Part shown: positions 1 to 10,862 of the stretch, one piece after another | How the letters are laid out: every line of letters begins with the position of its first letter | How positions within the stretch are numbered: position 1 is the first letter of the stretch | Source: Delphinapterus leucas | Taxonomy: Eukaryota; Chordata; Mammalia; Artiodactyla; Monodontidae | Length of the DNA stretch: 64,000 bases | Assembly (NCBI RefSeq): GCF_002288925.2 | Contig: NW_022098069.1 | Location: 84,832,826-84,896,825, forward strand | Reading direction: 5' to 3' | Notes under the pieces: generated by a model | The model's database searches: none | What the model saw: the letters and a program-made list of their open reading frames with translations, nothing else | What the model was told of the DNA's origin: nothing | Made by a program: the position numbers and the translations under genes

Positions 1-357
1 GGTAGCACCCAGGCTGGACACAGACCACTGGTGGGTCCTGGTTTGGAAATCCGAGCTTGGAAGCCAAGGTCAAAAGGAAACTTCAAGGAGCCCCCTTTCA
101 CGTTGGTCTGCAGAGCTGACTTACCCCGAGAGCTTTGAGGACGGAGGTGCTCATTAATCATTCCCTTCAGTGGCGCCGCCAGGCATGGGGCACAGCTGGC
201 CCAGATGCAGGGCTGGCCCTCCCTCTGCAGAGCCCTCCCTGGACTGATGAAGGACCCTGGAGGGGTGCAAGGGGCACCGGGGACCCTGAGGTGCAGGGTC
301 TTTGGCTGCAAACATCCAAAGGGCTTTCCTTCCAGAAGCAACCAAGGGGTGACGCAC

Positions 358-500
358 CTGAGGGGTGAGGCGCGAGCAGTGTGCATTCTCATCCTTGTAA
401 GACTCTGCGAGGGTCTCAGAGGTCACTCCGGGGACTGGAGTGTATTTGATGGTCCCTGAGACTTGTTCCTGCAGCTTCCGTGCTGACTCCATCTGGTCAC
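358..500 (-). CDS. Unidentified candidate internal exon
   Basis: On the minus strand a pyrimidine-leaning tract ending TTCCTCGTCTAG precedes 143 nt of open frame, which ends CAG|GTGCGT. The exon would start with two bases of a split codon and end on a codon boundary. It encodes about 47 residues, including ARKLQEQVSGTIKYTPVPG and TLAESYKDENAHC. The composition (mixed charged and polar residues, few prolines or glycines) looks more protein-like than the GC-driven frames elsewhere here. I do not recognise the family, find no partner exon to the right on the same strand, and the window ends on the left. A chance frame or a diverged repeat is equally possible. Confidence 0.25.
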
Positions 501-2265
501 CTAGACGAGGAACACAGAAATCGCTTTGTTACTCACCCACCAGGCACTGAGTCCTCCAGAACCACCTTGCCCCACCTTGCCTACCCATGCTCCCAGCCCC
601 GCGCGTGGGGCTGCCGTGACCACCCCCCAGCCCTCTGGAACCTTGAGGACCTCCTCTCGGCTCACCTGTCCCAGGCTGGCCTGCGGTCGTGGCCCCCAGG
701 GTTGGCTCAGCTCCCTCCACCGCACAAAACCCTGCACGGTTCCCATCGCCTGCTGGACAAAGTCCCCTTTCTGAACCAGGGACTCAAGACCCAGGGAGAC
801 TGCCCCAGACACACCTCTGACCACATGCCCTGCCCCAAAGTCCTGAGGGCCACGCCAACTTGGCCTTCCTGTTCCTCTGTTCCCACTGCTCCCAGGACAT
901 TATCGAGCTAGCAGATTCCAATTCATCTTTAAGAATCTCAGAAGTGATGCCACCTCCAGGAAGCCTTCCTGGAGGTGCCAAGCACAGTTGATCTCCCACC
1001 TCTGTGCTGCAACTGGCGACAGTGGATTCCCCTCTGGTTGACGATGAATGGCTTCCCCTGGCCCGTGTGCTCTCCAGGGACAGGACGGACTCCCACTTCA
1101 TTTCCATGGCCCCAGTGCCCAGAATCTGGGGACGGATGAGAGGCTTCACCTAAAGAGGAATCCCCTGAGAGCTGGTGGAATGAAGGGACGGCCCCCAGGC
1201 TGGCTTGGTTCTGACAACCCGCACAGAGGCCAGCCAGTGCTGGCAGCAGCAGCGGCCTCAGCCAGGGAAGCGAGCATGCCCAGGGTCCCGGCTGCTCTCC
1301 CCTGGGCCCTGCAGCGCCTCGCAGCCTCCCCGAGCTGCTCTGAGCCCCGCGTGAGTGGACAAATCTGTCGGAGGCCATTGATGTCTGGATGGAGCACGGC
1401 TCCTGGGGTGTGGAGAAGGTGGGCAAACTTGCAGGGAGCGGGTGTCCTCTGTCAAGTCCCCCCCACCAGAGGTAAGGCTCTGAGCCACACAGAACGGTCC
1501 ACCTGTCACAGCCAGAGCTGGCCCCCAAGGGCCCCCAGCCCAGCACTCTTTCCTCTGCCTCTGGTGTAAATTCAGGGTCACGTGGGAAAGGGCCTCCACG
1601 TTCCCTTGACCTGCCACCTTAAACTCCCTCCCTCTGCCTGTTTCTGTCCCTCCCTGCGGGCAGAGCCTGCGACAGCTGATACCCAGGGTGCTGACACCCT
1701 CCGCCCCAGGAGGACACCACGGGCCCAACAGGCAGGCAGGGAGGATGGGGTCTGGTCCACCCTGCTCTGCTCCAAGAGGGGTGGCAGCTGGGAGGATGAG
1801 GGTCTGGGGGTAGAGAAAATTGGGGGAGGCAAAGACACACTGCCTGGGTGGGAGTGGCGTTGCCATCAAGGAGAAAGAGGGGCTTCCACCAGCTTGGGGC
1901 AGAGCACCACCCCCTTCCCCTGCCAGCACTGCGGTGAGCGGTGCCCATTTCTCCTCCTGTCACCCCAGCCCAGCAGGCAGGGCCAGCAAGGCATCACCTG
2001 TCCTACAGATGCGGGCCCCACCTGGGGCTGGGACAAAAGCCACTTGTTCCAAAAGACAGCTCCACCCTGTCTGCTCCTCAGTTTCAGGGTCTGTGAAATG
2101 GGGATGCAGACCGCCACCCTTGCAGGGGGGTCTGAGGAACCACTAAGCCAGCGCTGCTGTTAACCGTCACCGTGCCACCACAGCCCCACCTGCCCGCCCT
2201 AACTGAATTCTCCCGGGGCTGCCCGTGTGTGTCTAGACCTCTCCCCGGCTAAGCCGTGGGTGATG
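501..2265. other. Intergenic, no gene recognised
   Basis: Moderately GC-rich unique-looking DNA. Short frames on both strands overlap each other and have no recognisable domain or splice partners. A short MIR-like piece (CCTCAGTTTCAGGGTCTGTG) lies near 2075-2105. Confidence 0.6.
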
Positions 2266-2269
2266 AGCG

Positions 2270-2570
2270 TGGCACACTCTGCCCGGGCATCTGCGTTTTC
2301 CTCATGCTTCAGTTTTGTCTGCGGCTCCATTAAACCAAGCTTATAATTAAAGAAATGTGATCGGAAAATTAGCCAGTGTGTAAGACCTGGGTCTCAGTAC
2401 AGTTACAAGAGACAGTGTCTTTTGCACCCTGATTAGCCCGCTCAGCCTGACGCGAGGTTAAGCGGAAGAATGCCCGGATTAATCCAGATTGACAATTATT
2501 ACCATTTTTTCTCTGGCATCGAGCTTTCTCTCATGGCTCCCTGCCAGGAAGGTGTTGTGTTCCGAGACGA
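2270..2570. promoter_or_regulatory. AT-rich, homeodomain-site-rich unique block
   Basis: A sharp composition change from the GC-rich neighbours. The block has several TAAT/ATTA cores (TTATAATTAAAG near 2341, GATTAGCC near 2432, GGATTAATCC near 2476, CAATTATTACC near 2493) and no repeat signature I recognise. It could be a conserved enhancer of the HMX1 locus, but this is inference from composition and motifs only. Confidence 0.3.
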
Positions 2571-2889
2571 AAATACTTTTCATTTTTTTCTACAATTTCC
2601 CTTTAAAAAGTTCCAAATGTTGAGCCACATGACGTGAAACTGAACTTCAAGAAAATCCTATGGGGGTTTTGACGGTGGAGAAAACGTGGGGGTCTGATCC
2701 CCTGACCCCAAGCTGACAGAGGATACAGTTTCAGCCTTTCTTCTCCCCCCACCCCTGCGCCCGAAGGAGACAGGCGAGCCGGGTCCTCCAAAAGATGGGA
2801 ACCTCCGGGGCGTGGAGGGGGGGGCGGGTGCAGAATCCACCAAGATGCTCCTGCCTTGGAAACTCGCCCGAACGTATGGGTTTCCGGGG

Positions 2890-3170
2890 CCAAGCCCTGA
2901 AGTCTGAAAGCTGGGAGACCTGGGTTCCAAGCTCTGCCTTTGCTCACCTCAGTTTCCTTGACCTAATTAAGCTCAATAAACCATCATGCTGGGTAGTCTT
3001 CTAGAAGCACAATTAACTCATTTAATCCTCTCAAAACCCCATAAGGCAGAGTTCTTATTTCCACTTTACAGATGGGTAAACTGAGGCCCAGGGGGCTTAA
3101 AAACTTGTTCAGGGTCCACAGCAAGCAACTGAAGTTCCAATTCAAGCCCAAGACGTGAATCTAGTGCTTT
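2890..3170. repeat. MIR fragments
   Basis: About 2895-2960 resembles the sense MIR core (GACCTGGGTTCCAAGCTCTG, then CTCAGTTTCC). About 3005-3170 is the antisense core (TTTACAGATGGGTAAACTGA). Both are old, diverged copies. Confidence 0.65.
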
Positions 3171-3473
3171 GATTGCCCAGGTGCCTGCAGGTGTCAGGGG
3201 CCACCTCAGACGTCTCTGCAGCACCCCAACTGGGACCCACTGTCTGTCTATAGATAAGTGTGTTTGGATCCTTCATCTGAATTCCGCAAAGAGGAGGACG
3301 AGAAGCTGGGCAGCCAGGGGGAGCATCTGAGGGTCGGCCCTCCATCCTGGTGGCCCCACCCTCTAGGCTCCTCTAGGACGAGCGTGGCGAGGTCACCTCT
3401 ACATGTGCAGCCCCTGGCCCAGCACTGGGCACAGAGGGGCTCAAAGAAGAGCCGTCAACCTGGCTAAGATTCA

Positions 3474-3563
3474 CCATGTGGAATCACAGTTAGTGATCTG
3501 TAAAGATGTGCATTGCATATTGATTCCATGTGGGATCATAGTTAGTGATCTATAAAGATGTGC
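3474..3563 (+). repeat. Two-copy local duplication, 52-bp spacing
   Basis: A 38-bp segment at 3474-3511 recurs at 3526-3563 with three differences (for example CCATGTGGAATCACAG against CCATGTGGGATCATAG). The 14 bp between the copies is not repeated. Confidence 0.85.
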
Positions 3564-3739
3564 TTTTACAACTGAGCTGGACAAAACAGCGTGTGTGATT
3601 TGCACCCACCGTTGTAAAGGTGCCATGCGTTAGGCATGAAATGTATCTTGTAGATTATGCAGGAATTAGGTAAAGACAGAGGAAACTCGGGATTGTGAGG
3701 CCTGGTCAATTCCTTCATGCTTAACAATGATCAATTATA

Positions 3740-3830
3740 TCAATCAGTGTCAGGCTCCCTGCCTAACACAGAGGAGCGATCAGTGTCTGCTGAGTGAACA
3801 AATGAACGAAGGGTGCATCATTTCTTCACC
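3740..3830 (+). repeat. L2 3'-end fragment
   Basis: Resembles the L2 tail, with a 'lowest/most common' size class phrase CTGCCTAACACAGAGGAG followed by GTGAACAAATGAACGAA. Short and diverged. Confidence 0.4.
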
Positions 3831-5220
3831 ACTGGAAACCTCCAGGGCCCACGGGGGGTCAGCTGGGCCACACCCGCCTTGCTCACTTCGGGGTCCCCAG
3901 GGCCTGACACCCCCATGCTTCAGCTGGGTCTCCTGTGCTTCCATTTGTGTGCAGTGCAAATGACAGTATTTGTATAATACTGGACAATAAGAGGGGACAG
4001 GGAGTGACAGCACCGCGGGGTCCGTTGGCCACGCATCCTGGAGATATTCGGCTGAGCCCAGGGAGCAGTAAGAGAGCCCCAGCTGGGCATGGCTTTTGCC
4101 GCGCCTCTCAGGAAGCAGCCGGGCTCGAGTCCCTCATCCCAGAGGGAAACCTGGGGGCATCGCCACTGCACAGGGAAGGCAGGGGGGCTCAGGGAGGTTT
4201 TGGGGACTGACGCAAAGGGTGGATGCGCTCCCAGTCCTGTGGCTCCAGGAGCGCAGACGGGCCACGGCAAAGCCAGGCATGGATGCTCAGGTGGCCCGTG
4301 GCTGGATCTTCTCACGGCCCCTCCTCCCCCGGGCTCTCCGTGTAGGCTGAGCCCAGGGCCCCCCCGCCAGCATGAGCTGTCACCTGGTTAGACTCTACAG
4401 CACCCCCAGGCTCCCCCGCAGCCAGGGCAGACACCCGTCTGCTCTCATACCAATCTGAGGCCCGGGGGACTCCACCGGTGAGCGGCTTCTCCTCTCCCAT
4501 CAAGGCTCAGGTCACCACTCAGCGGATCATTCAGGCTGAAGCCAGAATCTCCCCGTAAATGTCCCACTAATTCAGACCAGGCCCGAGCTGCTGAACTCTG
4601 TCTGGGGAGCCTCAAGGAGTCACGGATGCAATGCATCAAATGAGGAGCACGTTTGCACTGCTTGGCCCCAAACAGACAAATGGAATTCTAGACTCTCTGG
4701 GGTGGAAAAGATCTTAAAAGGCATTCTATCCAGCCATCCCCAGCTACCACCACCACCAAGCAGGGCTCGGATCTCCCCACGTGACCGAGAAAATTTAACA
4801 CCGACACTCAGCCTCTTACACACCTCCAGGGATGGAGAGCTCACTACATCGCAGAGCACCCGGCTTCCACCATCAATGGGTGAAACATGTATCTCCCCTT
4901 GCAGTCCTCAGCACTGTCCTCGGGCCACACAGGATGTGCATGTCCCCTCTTCCCAGCCACAGTGCTCCCAGGTCCCATGGTCCCCTAGGTGACAAGGCCT
5001 GGTTCCTACTGTGGCCTCGCTCTGCATCATGGGAGCACCCCCAGGCATGATCTAATTGCCCTCAATCTTTGAGCAACTTCAATGTACCCAGAGGAGTATG
5101 TGAGCTGCGTCTCAGTGGGGCGGTGCGCCTGACCCAACCCTGACCCTGACCCAGCTATGGCACGCGGCACACCAGGGCTGCTCTCAGGAATGTGCCTTCC
5201 AGGAGCGGGAGACTTACCCA
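3831..5220. other. Intergenic; old unclassified repeat within
   Basis: No gene recognised. About 4640-4870 contains phrases typical of an old mammalian interspersed repeat (ATCTTAAAAGGCATTCTATCC, then GATGGAGAGCTCACTACATC), but I cannot place the family. The rest shows nothing distinctive. Confidence 0.4.
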
Positions 5221-5224
5221 CAGG

Positions 5225-5400
5225 GGCTGGGTTAAGCCTCACAACGAAACTAAGAGTGAGTCCTATTCTTCCCAGTGCACGGGAGAGGAAACGGAGGCTC
5301 AGAGAGGGACAGTGATTTGCCCAGAGCCACACAGCCAAGGGTGACAGACCCACTTCTGCCAACTCTGAACCGAAGGGTGGGCTGAGCCTGGGTTCCCACA
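5225..5400 (-). repeat. MIR element
   Basis: The antisense MIR core is clear: GGAAACGGAGGCTCAGAGAG, then TTTGCCCAGAGCCACACAGC. Followed on the right by unique GC-rich sequence. Confidence 0.75.
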
Positions 5401-5764
5401 CTCAGCAGGCCCCAGGTTCCTACTGTAGCAGCTGCCTCGGTGCCCTGACTGCCAAGTGCCAGTCTCTTTGCCCGGGAATTCTCTCTGGCTGCCCGAAGTT
5501 TCTCTGCCCACGTGCAGCCTGAAGTGTCAGGGAATCCATCCTGTCCCCGCCCACCCCGGAGCAGCCCTCAAGCCAGGCTGGCAGGAGTTGGTGGGTCCGA
5601 CCAGACCAAGCCCAGTTGCCCACACGGAGGCCCGCCCGATGGCACAGCACTTGCTGGTTCCCCCACCACCCCCACCCCCCCGCAAGTTTCCCAGGACCCC
5701 TTCCCAGTAAGGACTGGTGGATCAGTCTTTGTCTCAGCATCTGCTGGGCCCAAACCAAGAAATC

Positions 5765-6376
5765 AAAGGTCTAAGATTGAAGACTCTAGGGTCCCCTAAC
5801 AAAGGTCTAAGATTGAATACTCTAGGGTCCCCTAACAAAGGTCTAAGATTGAAGACTCTAGGGTCCCCTAACAAAGGTCTAAGATTGAAGACTCTAGGGT
5901 CCCCTAACAAAGGTCTAAGATTGAAGACTCTAGGGTATGCTAACAAAGGTCTAAGATTGAAGACTCTAGGGTCCCCTAACAAAGGTCTAAGACTGAAGGC
6001 TCTAGGGTCCCCTAACAAAGGTCTAAGATTGAAGACTCTAGGGTCCCCTAACAAAGGTCTAAGATTGAAGACTCTAGGGTCCGCTAACAAAGGTCTAAGA
6101 TTGAAGACTCTAGGGTCCCCTAACAGAGGTCTAAGATTGAAGACTCTAGGGTACCCTAACAAAGGTCTAAGATTGAAGACTCTAGGGTACGCTAACAAAG
6201 GTCTAAGATTGAAGACTCTAGGGTCCCCTAACAGAGGTCTAAGATTGAAGACTCTAGGGTCCCCTAACAAAGGTCTAAGATTGAAGACTCTAGGGTATGC
6301 TAACAAAGGTCTAAGATTGAAGACTCTAGGGTACCCTAACAAAGGTCTAAGATTGAAGACTCTAGGGTACCCTAAA
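5765..6376 (+). repeat. 36-bp minisatellite, 17 tandem copies
   Basis: Exactly 17 head-to-tail copies of a 36-bp unit containing GGTCTAAGATTGAAGACTCT and TAGGGTCCCCTAAC. The copies are nearly identical. Variation is concentrated in the four bases after AGGGT (CCCC, ATGC, ACCC, CCGC, ACGC), plus a few single changes. Where the variant is ACCC the unit contains the perfect palindrome TAGGGTACCCTA. Because 36 is a multiple of three and the unit lacks stops in two opposing frames, long open frames run through on both strands (5717-6454 plus, 5734-6651 minus). They encode 12-residue repeats (KGLRLKTLGSPN, and RVFNLRPLLGDP). I regard these as by-products, not a gene. Confidence 0.98.
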
Positions 6377-7470
6377 AGACGCCTTCGTAATCTAAGCCTC
6401 GTGGGCTGTTTTCGTTTGCTTTTCATGTGTTTGTACTCTGATACTTCACGTTGAGGCATTGCGGGTCTCACTCGACTTCTGAAAATGAAAGGAAATATAT
6501 CAAAAAGGAGTTTGGGGGTGGAGCTGTCATGGAGGTGCTGGACGTCACTGGTTCCAGGACAGCTCCTCAAGTTCACCTTAATAGTAATAATGAAATGACA
6601 AGAGCAGAGAAAATAACCCCACGCTGTTAGCATTGGTGGCTTACTATGCAAATGTCAGGTACAGAATATGCCCTGGTTCTGGGCTATGGCTCTTCCAACT
6701 GGGACTAGACAGACAAGGGCCTGGGACATGGCCCTGCTTCTAGAAGCTCCAGGACCCAGTGTTGGAGAATGAATGGGAGCCCTGGTGGGAACAGGTGGAA
6801 CCCCCATGCCATAGACATACTCATGGGGTCACCCAGATTCCAGATTCCACGCCTCGCTCAGCTGGCACCAGCTGGGGACCTCGGGAGGCCAGCTGGCCTT
6901 CCCACGACTCAGTTTCCTTCTAGGTTTGCCATGAGGATGAGACAAAGCCTTACAGCATACAGCATCCAAATGGGGAGAAGACCCAAGAAAGCCCCAGAGG
7001 AGAGCAAAAGTGGGTTGTGCAACTGAGAGTGGGTTGGAAGCTTCTGGAACCCCAGAGGGGCTCCCTGTCTGCAGAGAAGGGCTGGAACAGATCAGAAAAG
7101 TGATTCCGCACAGACCAGCTCTCTGACGGACCTTGTGCAGTGGAAAGAGCTGATGGGCCGGGAGCTGCTGAGTTCCACCGTCATTCATTCGTTTCCTGGG
7201 CTGGCCGCCCTCCCCAACTCCCCTACTAAGCACCTACTATGCTCCAGGCACCGTGCCCGCGGAGCACAGCCACGTTCCCTCAGCTGACACTTCCCTGAGA
7301 GCATCTGCCAGAAAGGATTAAGAATTTGCTGGAGGAAGCCCTGGCTTTGTTTGGGAACCTTACCCCAGCTGAGAAGGAGACGCAAAAGGAGGAAAGAATG
7401 ACCAATTATTCGCTGTGTTGTCTTCAGATGAAAGGCCCTTTTTTGTGGCGCTTCCCCATCTCCTGTTTGG
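6377..7470. other. Intergenic, no gene recognised
   Basis: Unique-looking DNA of mixed composition. An octamer-type site ATGCAAAT occurs near 6648. No clear repeat apart from weak MIR-like similarity around 7200-7260. Confidence 0.5.
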
Positions 7471-8190
7471 GTTGTCAGCAGCAATTTGACGAGGAATGTT
7501 GCTAGGCCTGACCTGTTTTTTCAAGACGGTAACCTATATTGTGTATCATCTCAGCCCAGGAGATAATCAGCCAGCATCCTCCCTCACACAGTCCCCGCCA
7601 GTTGAACTTCAACTTCTAAAACCAGGAAAATTGATTGGAAAACATTGCAGGGAAATCTCCCACTAATGATATTTTGAGTTCAGGAACGGGGGTGCTGGGG
7701 GGGGAGTTAAAGTGGCTTTAATCTGATTCTCCCAACATGGATTTCAGTGCTGAATGGTCAATTGTTACTAAATTCTAATTGGTTCTGGGTCACTCCCTTT
7801 GAAATACTGGCTGCGTTCTGTTCATTTTTTCAATTAAATCTTAACAATTCACATCTGACAAAACTCAAAAATCTTGTCAAAAATTGTTCAGATTTGTGTA
7901 GTGAGAATGTGCAAGGAGCAAGATGGAGCTGGGACCAGAGGAAACTTTTATACCGGGGAACAATTTAAGGGCTAATTACGAGAATGCTGATTTTATTGTT
8001 TCCAGACTCACCTCCTTATACTACATAAAATGAGCCTTTCTCATCAACTTACAAAAATTACTTTGGAGGAAACCGTAAACGACCACAAATGCCTCCGCCT
8101 AAGCGATGACCGTTCTCTGGATTTAGAAATTCAAGCCCTTTTCACATTTCATTTCTCATTGTGAGAAAGTTTTATTTGATTTCCCGAGGT
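7471..8190. promoter_or_regulatory. AT-rich unique block, possible conserved non-coding element
   Basis: About 700 bp of AT-rich sequence without recognised repeats, between GC-richer flanks. It has several CAATTA/TTAAT/GATAAT-type cores (AGATAATCAGCC near 7561, CTTTAATCTGATTC near 7714, CAATTAAATCTTAAC near 7831, GGCTAATTACGAG near 7970). A regulatory role at the HMX1 locus is inferred, not shown. Confidence 0.3.
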
Positions 8191-8214
8191 AACACAGGAG
8201 TCAGCTTGATGTAG

Positions 8215-8550
8215 AAAAAAACAAGGGCTTTGTAGCAAGCAGACTCGGGTCCAAAGCTGGCTCAGTCCCGCTGAAACCTGGGTGATCATTTCCCGCAGAG
8301 GACCTCACCTCTCTGAGCCTCAGTTTTCCCATTTGTAAAGTGGGAGCAATGTTTTCTAGATTTGTGGTTATAAATGAGTGTTGCCTGATGCAAGGAAGGT
8401 GCTGCAAAACCAGAAACCATTGTCCCTGTCGTTGGAATTGCAGAATACTTACGGCTTAGTCCCAGCCCCACTTTTCATATAGAGAGACGCAGACCAGAGA
8501 GGGTCAACAACTTTCCCAAAGTCACACAGCCAGTTTGTTCGGGAGCCAGA
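8215..8550. repeat. MIR pair in opposite orientations
   Basis: 8215-8420 reads as sense MIR (AGACTCGGGTCCAAAGCTGG, then CTCTGAGCCTCAGTTTTCCC, then AAGTGGGAGCAAT). 8480-8550 reads as antisense MIR (CAGACCAGAGAGGGTCAACA, then AAAGTCACACAGCCAG). Confidence 0.7.
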
Positions 8551-8654
8551 AAGAGAAGTCAAAGCTTTTCTCAAAGTTTCTTCTAGAGGTAACATTTCAG
8601 AACATGTGTACAGCTGTCTGGAGCCCACAGCTGAATGCTATCACCTGGCTTTTC

Positions 8655-8800
8655 GAAGTGTGATTGGGCCCTGCACCGGGACCACGGGTGTCACCCGGGA
8701 GCTTGTCAAGAAGGAAGAATCTCGGATCCCACCCCAGGCCTGCTGAGTTGGAATCTGCATTTTAACGAGATCCCAGCTCGTTCCAGGACACAGAAGAGGT
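8655..8800 (+). mobile_element. MER5A-like hAT fragment
   Basis: Non-autonomous DNA transposon remnant, recognised from CCCGGGAGCTTGTCAAGAAG, CCCACCCCAGGCCTGCTGAG and TGGAATCTGCATTTTAACGA in the family's usual order. Confidence 0.6.
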
Positions 8801-8871
8801 GAGAAGTGCTGGCTGATGGCATCTCATCGGACTCTGGTGGCCTGAAAATGAGAGCCCGTCCAGTCGGTGGG

Positions 8872-9106
8872 AGGGATAAATTAAGAGCTTGGGATTAACA
8901 TACACACACTACTGTATATGAATAGATAACCCAAAAGGACCTACTGTATAGCACAGGGAACTCTACTCAATATTCTGCAATAACCTGTATGGGAAAAGAA
9001 TCTGAAAGAGAATGAATATATATATATAAAACTGAATCACTTTGCTTGCACACCTGAAACTAATACAACATTGTAAATCAACTATTCTCCAAAAAAATTT
9101 TTTAAA
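8872..9106 (+). mobile_element. Artiodactyl-type LINE-1 3' end
   Basis: A 5'-truncated L1 tail. It has the characteristic 3' UTR phrases (CTACTGTATAGCACAGGGAA, TGAATCACTTTGCTTGCACA, CACCTGAAACTAATACAACA) and ends in an A/T-rich tail. No reading frame is retained. Confidence 0.75.
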
Positions 9107-9970
9107 AAAGAGCCCAGCCAGCCCTGAGAAGGCCTGGGCCCCCTCACTGGGGCCTAATCCTTGTGCAGGAGGGCCAGAAAGCCCTCCCCAGAGAGGACGA
9201 GGAAGGGACGCCAGGCGCTGCAGGAGGAGAGAGCCTCTGGGGACACGGCCTGTGCCACTCTCCCTGGCTGCTGCTTCCAACCCCCTTTGCAACCCATGCC
9301 AGCTCCGTCACCCATACTTCAGGGGCCGTGCCCCATCCCCTGGCCCTAGCTCTTCCAGGTTGGTGGCCAATTGCCCCTCCTCAGGGTCTGCATCTCTTTG
9401 CCTGAGGGGTGGTGAGGGAATCAACCCCCCCACCTCCAGCGGCTCTGACCCAATGCCTGGAAGGTTGGGGTCAGATACTGGCCCCATGGGACGACTCCAT
9501 GATGGCAGGATGGCTCCTTGACCAGGCGGGAAACTGGCGTCCCCACATCCTCGCCTGCCTCCCTTCCGCACACCCCTGCTGGTGTGTCCTGCAACCCCAA
9601 ATCAACCCTTTACGCTCAGCTCCTCCCCAGGAGCCCAGCCTTTGGCCCCCAACCCCTCCGAACTGGAGAGAGAGACAGGGCACTCAGGTAGGTGTGGGTG
9701 GCCTTTGGAGACTTAAGAACAGAGGACCCACCGGGGCTGTGGAGAGCATCAGACAGGCAGGGTTGGGTTTGGGGGTCTCTCTGGCTGTCGCCGGTGGGGC
9801 TGGGGGCAGGCGTGGAGAGGACAAGGGGGAGGCAGGGAGATGATGTGGGTGGCCAGGAAGAGTGGGCAGGCTGGAATTGGCAGGACCTGGCGAGGGGGTA
9901 GAGGAGGAAGGGCAGGAGGGATGCCGAGGTTGACTCCACAAGGTTCATCCAGCCTCCCATCGTCCGGGTC
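9107..9970. other. Intergenic, no gene recognised
   Basis: GC-rich unique-looking sequence. The overlapping short frames on both strands show no domain and no convincing splice signals. Confidence 0.5.
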
Positions 9971-9974
9971 AGTT

Positions 9975-10862
9975 TCAAATTTAAACATCCTTAGGGACTT
10001 GCAAATTAAAACAATGATGAGACACCACTGCACACCTACGAGAATGCCTAAAATTCCAAACACTGACAGCACCCAACGTTGGCAAGGCTGTGGAGCAACA
10101 GGAACTCTCGGTGACGGTGGGAACGCAACATGGTGCAGCCGCTTGGGAAGACAGTTCAGCGGTTTCTTACGAAACTAAACGTACCCTTACCACACGACCC
10201 AGCAATGGCACTCCTTGGTATTTCCCCAAGTGAACTGAAGCACATAAAAACCTACTCACAAACGATCAGCAGCCTTATTCTCAATCATCCACCGCAAGCT
10301 GGAAGCGACCAAGATGCTCTTTAGGAGGTGAGTGGAAAGGTAAACTGTGGTACCTCCAGACAATGAAATACTTTTCAGTACTGAAAAGCGATGAGCTATC
10401 AAGCGATGAAAAGACATGGAGGAACCTTCAATGCATGTCACTAAGCGAAAGAGGCCAATCTCAAATAGCTACAGACCGTATGATTCCAACTATACGACAT
10501 TCTGGAAAAGGCAAAAATCATAGAGACAGTAGAAAGGTCAGTGGTTGCCAGGGATTTGGGAGTAGGGACAGTGAAATGACTCTGTGTGATCCTATAATGG
10601 TGGATACATGTCATTGTACATTTGTCCAGACCCGTAGAATGTACAACACAGAGTGAACCCGCGTGTAAAACCATGAACTTTAGTTAATAACGGTGTATCA
10701 ATATTAGCTCATCAATGGTAACAGTGTATCCCACCAGTGCCAGAGGTTAACAACAGGGGAATCTGTGGGAAGCCAGGAGGGAACTCTGCACTTCCTTCTC
10801 AGCCGTTCTGTAAACCTGCTCTAAAAATTAAGGTCTTAATTAATATTTTTAAAAAAAGAAAT
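9975..10862 (+). mobile_element. Old LINE-1 3' end (L1M type)
   Basis: Covers the end of ORF2 and the 3' UTR. Landmarks: GGACTTGCAAATTAAAACAA, then GGAACTCTCGGTGACGGTGG, then AATGAAATACTTTTCAGTAC, then CAGTGGTTGCCAGGGATTTG, then an A-rich end. ORF2 is broken by many changes, so it cannot encode a protein. Confidence 0.75.

Noticed and set aside
784..1149. Further minus-strand exon to pair with the candidate at 358-500
   Set aside because: Protein-like only for a short stretch; no convincing acceptor/donor pair in a compatible phase.
5765..6376. CRISPR-like array
   Set aside because: Repeats are contiguous with no unique spacers, and the genome is mammalian.
5734..6651. A 305-codon minus-strand and a 245-codon plus-strand repeat protein
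   Set aside because: Both are made by the 36-bp array reading open on opposite strands; no initiation context or known repeat family. Kept as a minisatellite.
9975..10862. Possible reverse-transcriptase gene
   Set aside because: Only the degraded 3' end of LINE-1 ORF2 remains.
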